This document shows, one piece after another, positions 49,900 to 60,195 of a DNA stretch of 64,000 bases. The first letter of the stretch is position 1. The number at the start of each line of letters is the position of its first letter. The notes below the pieces were generated by a model. That model searched no databases. It was not told the origin of the DNA and saw nothing but the letters and a program-made list of their open reading frames with translations. The stretch is from Phragmites australis (lineage: Eukaryota; Streptophyta; Magnoliopsida; Poales; Poaceae). A program made the translations under genes and the position numbers. The DNA lies in contig NC_084921.1 of NCBI RefSeq assembly GCF_958298935.1, positions 40,271,001 to 40,335,000 on the forward strand. The letters run 5' to 3'.

Positions 49900-50200
49900 A
49901 CTCGGAGACTCCGGTGAAGACCGGATTCTCCGGTACCTGGAAAGGCCGGAGACTCCGGTGTAGTCCGGATACTCCGGTGAAGTCCGGATACTCCGGTACC
50001 TGGAGTGGCCGGAGACTCCGGGAAGTCTCCGGGGGTGTTTTCTGGGTTAAGTGTCGACCGGAGACTCCGGTGTAGGCCGGATACTCCGGTAAAAGTCCAG
50101 AAAAGAGCGTAACGGCTAGTTCTGACACATTCTGTGACCGTTCTGACGCCGTATTTGGATTTAGGGCCGGATACTCCGGTGTTCACCGGATACTCCGGTC
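49900..50200 (+). repeat. Array of palindromic CCGG-bounded motifs in the LTR
   Basis: Eight exact copies of the 13-mer CCGGAGACTCCGG or CCGGATACTCCGG, plus degenerate ones such as ACCGGATTCTCCGGT. The G-centred form is a palindrome around its middle base. The same array is repeated at 58845-59145. Confidence 0.9.
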
Positions 50201-50241
50201 AGTTCTGACAAAAACAGTAACGGCTAGTTGTTTGGAGTGGG

Positions 50242-50250
50242 CTATTTATA
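50242..50250 (+). promoter_or_regulatory. Probable LTR TATA box
   Basis: CTATTTATA, followed by CCCCACTCACCCCATCC, is the best core-promoter candidate in the LTR. It leaves about 1 kb for R-U5. The 3' copy is at 59187-59195. Confidence 0.5.
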
Positions 50251-51252
50251 CCCCACTCACCCCATCCTTTGGGGCTGCTGCAAGGGCACGAAAAGAACAT
50301 CCTCTAGAGCCAAAAGAACTCCCTCCCACTCCATTCTAGTGTGTGATTTGAGAAGAAAAGTGAGTTGGGTTGAGAGATTGGAAGATTGAGTGCAAGTGAG
50401 CTAAATCCATTCTTGAGCACTTGAGTTCTTGACAAGAAGTTCTCGAAGCGTTTGTTACTCTTGGAGGTGAAGCCTCCTAGCCGGCTAGGTGTCGCCGGTG
50501 AGCTCCCGTGCTTGTGGTGAGCCGCGGGAAAGTTTGTGAAGGGCTCGATTTCGCCTCCGCAAGGGAAGAAATCAAGAGTGGATCGAGGAAAGCGGTTGAA
50601 AGAGACCCGGCTCGTTGGAGCTTCCTCAACGGAGACGTAGGATTCACGGTGGTGAATCCGAACTTCGGGAAACAAATCTTTGTGTCTCCTCTCTTGTTTC
50701 CTTTCATTTATGTTCTTGCTCAAATCTTTGTGCATATTGCTCGATCTACTTGTTTGTGTGTATTTGAGTGTAGGTTCTTCGTGGATCTACTTGGAATCAT
50801 CTCCGGGAACACACGACATCACTTGGTTTGAGCTAAAACTCTCTACACATCCATTTCATTCAGTTTCGGGCTCTGTTCTGTACAGAACCCGGAGAATCCG
50901 GCCTTTACCGGAGTTTCCGGACCTGTACACACCGGAGTATCCGGACTACACCGGAGTCTCCGGTGAACAGTAATTCCAGGCATATGAACAGTATTTTCAG
51001 CCTTTTTCAATTTAAGTTTTATTGCATATCTCTTACTAGAATTGAGTAATTTTTGTCACCTTAGGATTGTAATTTCCACACTTATTTAGGGTGATTGTGC
51101 ACTAGTTGAGCCTAGCATATTTAGGTTTTTCTCTTGTGAAAAACTCGTTAGTTTATATTCCGCTGCAAGTTTAGGCCAACGGTAGAAAGGGTTGAATTTT
51201 TGTAAAAACGCCTATTCACCCCCCCTCTAGGCGACATCATTGTCCTTTCAAT

Positions 51253-51265
51253 TGGTATCAGAGCC
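51253..51265 (+). other. Primer-binding site of the gag-only element
   Basis: TGGTATCAGAGCC is the standard complement of the initiator-Met tRNA 3' end and begins two bases after the LTR. Confidence 0.95.
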
Positions 51266-51304
51266 AAGTCTCTCTTTTCGGGCTTTACCGCCTAGAGAGT
51301 AAAG

Positions 51305-53404
51305 ATGTCGACTAGTGGATTAGTGCACGTAGAGCCACTCCTTTTAGATGGTTCTAATTATTTTGATTGGAGTACTCGCATGCTTAATATTTTTAGGGCC
51401 ATGGGTCCTCAAATAGAGCGAGTTGTAGATGTGAGCATTTCTCCTCCTAATGATAAACTCATATCACCCGAAGAGGAAGAGAAATGCATACATCTTAATG
51501 CTCAAGCTACTAATGCCTTATTTGATGATTTGAGCATAGATGTTATTGAATCGATCTTGCCGCTTGAGGACGCTCATCTCATTTGGACTACTCTTAAAGA
51601 AAGATATGACAAGCCCAAATGTGATGAAGAAGAACTTCTTCCAAAGATGTCATTTGTGGAATGCTCTACTTCATCATCACACCATGAAGAGCACCAAATG
51701 ATTTTCTCTTTTATCCAAGAGGATGTCACTCCGTCATCCACTTCATCAACATTTAATAATGAGCAAGGTAATGAAATGGTGAGTGTGATAAGTGAGTGCC
51801 CAATCTCTCATTTGGACTTTAACAACACTTGCAATGAAATTTTCATATCTAGTAATGTTGTTAAACCTTGTATATCATCTATTGCTAAAATTCCTATTTA
51901 TCATGATGATATAATTCTTGGTCCTCATAGCGATGCATCTATTTCCACTAGTACTTGTGAGATTAACTTTTTGAAGGAAATAGAAGTCTATGAGAGACAA
52001 AGCCTAGGTGGAGAAGCATCCACCTCTTCAAGATGCTCATCCCTTTACATCGATTCTCCATTATGCCTTATGGCAAAAGGTAAAAAGAGAGCGGTAAGTA
52101 AGGTTAATAATGCTAATGCTAGTTCTAGTGCTAGTGATAGTGATGGGCTTGGATTTGATCTTTTGAGCAAAAAGAATATGCCTAGAATGATCAAGCTCTT
52201 GCGTATAATAGAAGGCCATGAGGAAAGCCTCGAGAGGCAAGAGGAATTCCTCATTGAGAAAATAGAAGAGCTTAAGACCTTAAATGTGAAATATGAAAAA
52301 CTTCAAGAATCCTATAGTTCTTTATCTAATCTTTATGGGGATCTTAAAGTTAAGCATATTTCTTTGATTGATAAATTAGATGCTATGCCTCTAGTGGATT
52401 TAGAAAAATCATGTCCTAATTGCAATGTTTTATCTAAGGACAAATCCACTATTTCTCCTATTGATAGTGCTTGTGCTACTAACTCTAATTCTTATGTAGC
52501 ATCTTTGGAGAAAGAAAATATTGAGCTAAAGGCTCAAGTTGAAAAGCTTACTAGCAAGCATGTGGCTTTGCAAGAAAGTCATGATGAGCTTGTGTGCTCT
52601 CATAAAAATCTTGTGGACTCACACGCCATGCTAGAAATAGCTCATGAGGTAATTATCACAACGGTAAAATCCTATAAACCTCATGTGGACATTAGCACAC
52701 ATTCTTTGTATAATATCGATTTAACATGTGCTAGTTCTAGCAATTCATTTAATGACAATTCTATATCCAATGATGAATTGCCTACTAATCTTTGTTGCTC
52801 TAAAGCTAATATTTTTTCTAGTATTGCTTGTAATATTAATAGCAAAGGGAAAAGTGAGAAGCACAAAGATAATGGACTTGAAGCAAAATCCAATAAGAAG
52901 ATAGCTCATATCAAGTGCTTCAAGTGCTCAAGCATGGGACACTATGCCTCTATGTGTTCCAACAAGGTTGATGACAATACCACACTTCCAAAGAAGAAAA
53001 CAAGAAGAAGCAAGAGGAAGTGTTATGGATGCAATGAGAAGGGACATGAAATTGCATCATGCCTCTACATGAAGAATGAAGGTCTTATGTCATCAAGGAA
53101 GAGGCTCACCGGCAAGGAAGCAAGCAAGAAGCAAGATGAGAAGGCATCTTGCAAGGATAAGCACCGCATTTGCTACATTTGCCGGGCCAAGGGACATATT
53201 GGTAAAAATTGTCCTATTGGTAACATTCCTAAGCCTAACTCTTCAATTGATAATGATTTATCGCTTAGGAAGGCTAAAAATGGTACTTATGTTGCTAAGG
53301 TGATTAGTTCATCTCATGCTAATGCAAAAACCATTTGGGTGCCTAAATCTTTCATGACTAACCTTAAAGGACCCAACATGGTTTGGGTACCACAAAGTGC
53401 TTAA
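51305..53404 (+). CDS. Retrotransposon gag protein with three zinc knuckles
   Basis: An intact 699-residue frame. The N-terminus (LLLDGSNYFDWSTRMLNIFR) is a copia-type gag start (DUF4219/UBN2-like), with the capsid-region piece LPLEDAHLIWTTLKERYD near residue 90. The middle holds Ser-rich linkers and heptad-rich stretches around residues 300-460 that suggest a coiled coil. Three CCHC knuckles follow: CFKCSSMGHYASMC at about 538-551, CYGCNEKGHEIASC at 573-586 and CYICRAKGHIGKNC at 623-636. They are expected to bind RNA during packaging. The frame ends TIWVPKSF..NMVWVPQSA, where a protease would normally continue. The start is the first ATG after the primer site. Mobility would need enzymes from a related full element. 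Confidence 0.9.
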   Translation: MSTSGLVHVEPLLLDGSNYFDWSTRMLNIFRAMGPQIERVVDVSISPPNDKLISPEEEEKCIHLNAQATNALFDDLSIDVIESILPLEDAHLIWTTLKERYDKPKCDEEELLPKMSFVECSTSSSHHEEHQMIFSFIQEDVTPSSTSSTFNNEQGNEMVSVISECPISHLDFNNTCNEIFISSNVVKPCISSIAKIPIYHDDIILGPHSDASISTSTCEINFLKEIEVYERQSLGGEASTSSRCSSLYIDSPLCLMAKGKKRAVSKVNNANASSSASDSDGLGFDLLSKKNMPRMIKLLRIIEGHEESLERQEEFLIEKIEELKTLNVKYEKLQESYSSLSNLYGDLKVKHISLIDKLDAMPLVDLEKSCPNCNVLSKDKSTISPIDSACATNSNSYVASLEKENIELKAQVEKLTSKHVALQESHDELVCSHKNLVDSHAMLEIAHEVIITTVKSYKPHVDISTHSLYNIDLTCASSSNSFNDNSISNDELPTNLCCSKANIFSSIACNINSKGKSEKHKDNGLEAKSNKKIAHIKCFKCSSMGHYASMCSNKVDDNTTLPKKKTRRSKRKCYGCNEKGHEIASCLYMKNEGLMSSRKRLTGKEASKKQDEKASCKDKHRICYICRAKGHIGKNCPIGNIPKPNSSIDNDLSLRKAKNGTYVAKVISSSHANAKTIWVPKSFMTNLKGPNMVWVPQSA

Positions 53405-56400
53405 TTTGCTAAATAGGTACTTGGAGATGTATTGAAGACTTGGCTTACTTGAGAAGAACTATATTGAATATCTCATCTCAAGACTCTTTCAAATTGGGCT
53501 TTCTCATGATATTTGGAAAGAAGTGCCAAGAGTGTGAATTATTGCTTTATTTCTATCTTCAATGACATCTCGGTGATGGATACTTTGTGATGGCTATGGA
53601 AGATGAACTTAATTTATATGATTTCATGGTTGTAAGTTTATTCTTAGCACAAGTATTTCCATTGTAAATTCATTTTGTACCTTAACTCAAAATATAGGGT
53701 AAACTCCTCTAGATTCTTGAATGAACCAAGTGCATATTGCAAGCAATTCAAATACTTGGATGCACATATATACGGGGAGCTCATCCTATGTTTTGTGCTT
53801 TGAGACTAATATTTTTTCAAGTAAAATTTGTGTTTAGTCTCTTGGTAAAATAGAGGGCATTGGAGACTTGGCTAATTATTTGAAGATTTATCTAATTGAC
53901 TAAAGAGTCAAGTTTTGTGGAATTATGTTTATTATTGCACAATGTCACTCTATGGAGGTAACTCTCTATCACAATGCCTTAAATTCATATTCTTGTTCAT
54001 TGTGTTAGATTTATTGTTCTACACTTTTTCTGGAAGTTTCTAGCTCTCTGCATGTGTAGGTTATGTATCTATGCTTGTTTAGAGCTTATGCCTATGCTAG
54101 CATGTGTAGACTTTAGTGCAATCTTGCCTTGCTTACTCGTTTCATATTTATACATGTCTTGATTGCTTGCTAAGTGTGCTATGAATTTGTTTCTAGTGCA
54201 TCTAGCTTTTCCTGCCAACTAGTATGTGTGAGTCATATAACTAGTATGTGTAGGATGCATTGCACTTTCATGTGTTGATAGTGGTTTTGGAGCCTTATTT
54301 GATCTTACTCGTCTTATTGAATTCTATTTGGCTCTCTTTTAGAGATATTAATGGATTATCACATTATGGGGGAGTATTATGCTTTATGCATCTTAAATAC
54401 CCATAATTTGTGAACATTTGAGCAATACCATTTAGAATTGATATTATTGTTTATCTAGCATCTATGTGGTATGTCAAGCTCATATAAAGCTCATTTTTGC
54501 AAGAATCCATTAATTGATCCGCTTTTGGTTTAAATTGAAACTTGAGATTCGTGGTATTTATCTAGTGACCTTTTCAATCTCAAGATTTTTAATTTGAATC
54601 ATTTCTCATTCGGATCATATCAATAATTGTTTTCATTGTCCGGAGTCTCCGGTGTTCACCGGACACTCCGGTAGTTGGTGTTTTTAGTCCGGAGTCTCCG
54701 AGGTAGACTCCGGTAGAGAGCCTCGGCTAAGCATTTATTTTTTGTTGAAAAAGACCGGAGTCTCCGGTGTTCACCGGATACTCCGGTAGGAGAAAATATT
54801 TTTTCCGGAGTCTCCGAGAGAGACTCCGCCAGAGAGCCTCGGTTAATATTTATTCTTTTGATAAAAAGGACCGGAGTCTCCGGTGTTCACCGGATACTCC
54901 GGTATCTGGAGAACTCGGATAGTCCGGCAAAGATTCCGAGTCTTTTCTGTGTAGCGACTGAGTGCCACCCGGAGTCTCCGGTGTTCACCGGATACTCCGG
55001 GTCAGTTCAACAGAACTGTATCAACTATTATTTTTATTTGTGTTTTCTTATAATAGTTGACTTTGTGAGGAATGTGTTTGAAGCATGTGTTTAATTTCTA
55101 AAATCCTTCCTTCATGCTTCTTTAAAAAAAAAGTTGATCCATGCCTTGTTGCAATTACCGACTTGTGATATCTCCATATACCATTGTCTTCTACAATTGG
55201 TAATAATACAAATGGTAATCCTTGTTGATCATCTTTGTTTCAATTCTTGTTTCCAAGTGACTTCCTTCTATGTGAAAGATTTTATTTAACTCCTATGTTA
55301 GGAATATTGGTTTCTTCAGAGAAACTTTCCTCTTGGAGTTTATAGAAGCTTGTTATCTCAATTCTTTTATCATCTTCTATATACTTGCTTGAGATAAGTT
55401 TTTGAGCATGAATGCAATTCTATTCTTTATATGCTCAAATCTTACTTAGTTCACTTGTTGAACTTTGAGAGCGATCATTTGTTAATCTTTTTATCTTAGA
55501 TGTAATTTGGACAACCTTTTGATATTTGTCTTTTATTTGGTATTTTCAAGTCTCATATGCTATTTTTGTCCAAATTATATCTTCATTGGATCTTGAAAGT
55601 GACGAGCATGCTTGTTTGACTTAAATGTTAAAATCTATAACATGTTTGCTTTCTTTAATTCTACATTTAGAGTAAGCCTCTCTCAAGTGTTTTTATTGTC
55701 TAAAAGGTGCATAGAGCTTTCATTTGATTTCAATTGGTATATACCTTCATTCGGTATATATTTTCAATCGGTATGTATCTATTGGTATGAACTTCAATTG
55801 TTATCATTTCCATACAAATATGCACATATCTATGAGAGAGCATGCTCTTTGTGATGAGTTCACTAACCTCTTCGGATCCAATGAGTTTGGGGATCAAATT
55901 GTACTTGAATGAGTTTTTAGGTACAATGAAGATGCATTGGATGCTTGGATTAATCATAATGAAGGTCCTTTCAAGTAGAAGCTCATTTCAATTGAAATTC
56001 ATGAAGATGATTTTGTCCTTTCAATTGGATTTTTCATGAAGAAGGTCTTTATCTTTCAAGTGGTATCTACAAAGAAAACCATCTCCTTCAATTTCAATTG
56101 GAATCAAGAGAAGGACCATATCAAAGTGAGCAATTCAATATCATTCCAAGTAATTTGTTCTTGATTTATGCATTTCATTTCAAAGATTCCATCTTGTGTA
56201 GATTACATCATATCATGAAAATGTCTTGCAAAAATGTGTTTTTCTTGCAAGTGCTTAAAACCTCTTTATTGCAAATATGAACAATTTGAAGTAGCAAATT
56301 TTTGTGGGAACTCTATAATCATGTTTATGATTCATCCAATCCTAAATATGTAAAAGATTTCATATCAAATGCTTGAGTTGCTTCTATATGCAATATTGAT

Positions 56401-57580
56401 GAAAATTGCAAAATCTTTGGCTTGAGGTTTTTAAGTCCGCTTTAAATTGCTCTTTTGGACATATATGCTCGTGTGATGTTGATACTTTGTGATAAACGAG
56501 AAATTCATTATATTGTCAACAATTTTGCTATGTTCAACTTAGAGCCTAATCCATTGCATTTGTGTTTGGATATTTATTTCGGACTCATGCTTGATTTGCC
56601 TTCAATTGAATTAGTTTCAATTGGAATTGGTATCTCTTTCAATTGTTTCAATTGGTATGATTTGAATTTTCAATTGATATCTCTTATAGGTATTCAATTG
56701 ATATCCTTTGGAATTTTAATTGGCATCTTTTTCAATTGGTATCTCTTGTAGGTATCTAATTGATATCTTTTGAAGTATTAATTGGTATTTCCTTTTGAAA
56801 TCTCTTTTGGCATCTACTTGAACCCCTTTGACCTATTGTATAGCTTGTTCTCCTCACATAGCTCGTAATTGGATAAGTGTATTCGGTTTTAACTCAAATT
56901 CTGAGAAATACACATATTATGAGGAGTTTACACTATACATGGTCATGCACTAGCTTTCGATGATTCCCTCTTGTGGGATAGGGCTAATGGTGTTTTGGAG
57001 AAAAATTTCTCTTTTAGCAAGTCATACTTAATTCTTACCAATTTGATGTCAATTGGGGGAGAATTCGTTTCGATGATTCCATTTTGGCATTGATGTCAAT
57101 TGGGGGAGAATTTGGACTAGATGTTATATTTTGTAAGAGGGCTTTGCTTATGAAGGATAATTTGCTTATATGGGGAAGATGTCAATTATGGGAGAATTTG
57201 AATGATTGCCTTTGAAAGGTTTGCTTTGCATGAGCATATTCATCTTCATACATACTTTGTCATGCTTGCTTGATATGTATAAAGAAAACTCCATCCAAAA
57301 TTTGAGATAGACAATATATGCAATGATATTCAAAATTCATTCACACATGCATAGATTGTGGGGGAGTTTATTATATACATATGTTGGTTTTTACTAACAT
57401 CAAAACCTTTGTGGTGTTTAATGCTAGTAAAACTAGTTTTGGCAATCTCAAATATCTTTGTGATATTTGATATTTTCAAAACTTGTTCTTTGTATACATG
57501 CATCTTCGGATTATATGTATACTTAGAACTTTAAATTTTGTCAAATATAATCATCTAGTGAGATTGTCATCAATTACCAA
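53405..57580. other. Non-coding interior of the gag-only element
   Basis: AT-rich 4.2 kb without pol. It contains an internal copy of the CCGG-bounded array (54640-55005) and a zone of degenerate CAATTGGTATC repeats (55700-56800). Reiterated phrases such as GATGTCAATTGGGGGAGAAT near 57050-57110 resemble the purine tract. Confidence 0.8.
54640..55005 (+). repeat. Internal array of CCGGAGTCTCCGG units
   Basis: Four units of the form CCGGAGTCTCCGGTGTTCAC followed by CGGA(C/T)ACTCCGG occur at roughly 85-115-bp spacing. The first two are each followed by an inverted partial copy (TCCGAG..AGACTCCG). The T-centred 13-mer is the inverse complement of the A-centred LTR form. Confidence 0.85.
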
Positions 57581-57591
57581 AATGGGGGAGA
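57581..57591 (+). other. Polypurine tract of the gag-only element
   Basis: AATGGGGGAGA lies immediately before the 3'LTR at the expected place for second-strand priming. Confidence 0.85.
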
Positions 57592-57592
57592 T

Positions 57593-60195
57593 TGAAAGTG
57601 CATCTAGCCCCTATGTGTGGTTTTGGTAATTAATGACAATACATATGGACTAACAATGTTGTTGAGATTGTTAGTAGGTTATTCAATAGGAGAAGCCTAG
57701 GTGAAGAGACATGCATGAACTCTAGGTGAATGGAAAGATTGAAAGTACATCGAGATGAACGAGCTCTAGGTGATGCTCGGATGTGATGCATGGAGGAGAA
57801 ATATGCATCTAAATAAAGGAGCTCTTGGTGATGCTCATAAGAAGAAGAAGCTCAATAAGATTAGCAATAAGCTTGAAGGCTAAGTTACTTGTGGAGATCA
57901 AGTAACTAAAGGTATGACTCATCAATAGAGTTTTATGGACTAACCCGTGTGCTATGTGTTTAATAATGAGTGTGGTTAGGTTCTATATGAAGATTGACAA
58001 TATGCATGAAGGCTAATAAGTTACTTGTGGAGATCAAGTAACTTAAGGTATAAATGTTGTCATTTAGGTTTTATGGACTAACCCATGTACTTTGTGCTTG
58101 AGAGTGAGTTGAGGTTAGGATCCATAAAAAGGCATAAGTTGAATTGAAATCATATATGCCAAGAGTGAAGAACAAGAGTGGACTCCATATATGAAAAAGT
58201 GAATTCATTGAAGATGTCGAATACAAAGTGGTTTTCTATGGCAAGACGGTGAAGGGCAAGCAAGACTCGGCTGCGATGGACCATCCGTGGTGAAGGGCAA
58301 GCAAATGGCTTGGCGCCGAAGGACCAAGGCGGTGGTGAAGAGCGAGTGAAGGCTTTGCGCCGATGGACCGTGCGAGGCTATGGGAAGCTATGGATGATTC
58401 ACATCAATCATATGAAGAATCAAGAAGAGATGGAGTGAAGAATATATGGAAGTTGGTAACCCTCAAGGTTTGAAAGAAAAGAAGCGGTACTTGAAAGTTT
58501 TCAAATGCTCAAAGTGGTTCAAACGAGTTTTGTCTTTGAATTTGAGTATAGGTATGCCGCACTATTAAGAGGGATGCAACGTGAGCTAATTGTCGTGTCT
58601 CAGTGCTCAAGAGTTCCCAACCAAACCCAAAGTGAGAGTTTGTTGTTAAGAGTCCGGAGCGGAAAGTGCGGAAGTGTCCAAAATAGGTTTTGGAGTGTTC
58701 CTAATTTGATCCTATATCTTTTAGGTCATGAATTCAGTTGGGATGTGTAGCTCTCTGAATAAGCTTTCCATAGAGTCCAAAATCGTCGAAATCGGACTCC
58801 GGGATCAAAAGTTATCGCCGTTTTTCGGAGGTCAGCTGTGCTGTACTCGGAGACTCCGGTGAAGACCGGATTCTCCGGTACCTGGAAAGGCCGGAGACTC
58901 CGGTGTAGTCCGGATACTCCGGTGAAGTCCGGATACTCCGGTACCTGGAGTGGCCGGAGACTCCGGGAAGTCTCCGGGGGTGTTTTCTGGGTTAAGTGTC
59001 GACCGGAGACTCCGGTGTAGGCCGGATACTCCGGTAAAAGTCCAGAAAAGAGCGTAACGGCTAGTTCTGACACATTCTGTGACCGTTCTGACGCCGTATT
59101 TGGATTTAGGGCCGGATACTCCGGTGTTCACCGGATACTCCGGTCAGTTCTGACAAAAACAGTAACGGCTAGTTGTTTGGAGTGGGCTATTTATACCCCA
59201 CTCACCCCATCCTTTGGGGCTGCTGCAAGGGCACGAAAAGAACATCCTCTAGAGCCAAAAGAACTCCCTCCCACTCCATTCTAGTGTGTGATTTGAGAAG
59301 AAAAGTGAGTTGGGTTGAGAGATTGGAAGATTGAGTGCAAGTGAGCTAAATCCATTCTTGAGCACTTGAGTTCTTGACAAGAAGTTCTCGAAGCGTTTGT
59401 TACTCTTGGAGGTGAAGCCTCCTAGCCGGCTAGGTGTCGCCGGTGAGCTCCCGTGCTTGTGGTGAGCCGCGGGAAAGTTTGTGAAGGGCTCGATTTCGCC
59501 TCCGCAAGGGAAGAAATCAAGAGTGGATCGAGGAAAGCGGTTGAAAGAGACCCGGCTCGTTGGAGCTTCCTCAACGGAGACGTAGGATTCACGGTGGTGA
59601 ATCCGAACTTCGGGAAACAAATCTTTGTGTCTCCTCTCTTGTTTCCTTTCATTTATGTTCTTGCTCAAATCTTTGTGCATATTGCTCGATCTACTTGTTT
59701 GTGTGTATTTGAGTGTAGGTTCTTCGTGGATCTACTTGGAATCATCTCCGGGAACACACGACATCACTTGGTTTGAGCTAAAACTCTCTACACATCCATT
59801 TCATTCAGTTTCGGGCTCTGTTCTGTACAGAACCCGGAGAATCCGGCCTTTACCGGAGTTTCCGGACCTGTACACACCGGAGTATCCGGACTACACCGGA
59901 GTCTCCGGTGAACAGTAATTCCAGGCATATGAACAGTATTTTCAGCCTTTTTCAATTTAAGTTTTATTGCATATCTCTTACTAGAATTGAGTAATTTTTG
60001 TCACCTTAGGATTGTAATTTCCACACTTATTTAGGGTGATTGTGCACTAGTTGAGCCTAGCATATTTAGGTTTTTCTCTTGTGAAAAACTCGTTAGTTTA
60101 TATTCCGCTGCAAGTTTAGGCCAACGGTAGAAAGGGTTGAATTTTTGTAAAAACGCCTATTCACCCCCCCTCTAGGCGACATCATTGTCCTTTCA
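57593..60195 (+). repeat. 3' LTR of the gag-only element
   Basis: The 2,603-bp copy of 48648-51250, offset by exactly 8,945 bp. No difference was seen in the stretches compared by eye. Confidence 0.95.

Larger units (their letters stand above)
48648..51250 (+). repeat. 5' LTR of the gag-only element
   Basis: A 2,603-bp repeat with eight CCGGA(G/T)ACTCCGG motifs in 49940-50200, a TATA-like CTATTTATA at 50242-50250, and a degenerate motif cluster at 50885-50970. Short ORFs within it occur in both copies and are not regarded as genes. Confidence 0.95.
48648..60195 (+). mobile_element. Young gag-only copia-type LTR element with 2.6-kb LTRs
   Basis: Direct repeats at 48648-51250 and 57593-60195 are both exactly 2,603 bp. 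They look identical throughout, including every ORF they contain. They start TGAAAGTGCATC, end GTCCTTTCA, and are flanked by the 5-bp duplication CAGGC (48643-48647 and 60196-60200). An initiator-Met primer site TGGTATCAGAGCC is at 51253-51265 and a purine tract AATGGGGGAGA at 57581-57591. The only long internal ORF is gag (51305-53404). The following 4.2 kb has no protease, integrase, reverse transcriptase or RNase H. This fits the TR-GAG/LARD class of non-autonomous elements. Large LTRs and a copia primer site suggest the SIRE/Maximus lineage; that is an inference. Confidence 0.95.

Noticed and set aside
49560..50973. Several ORFs of 60-143 codons in the left LTR, repeated at 58505-59918
   Set aside because: They lie inside the LTRs, overlap on both strands, consist partly of translated CCGG motif arrays, and have no family resemblance.
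51253..51265. A tRNA gene suggested by the tRNA-like sequence
   Set aside because: Only the short primer-binding complement is present; no cloverleaf or internal promoter boxes follow.
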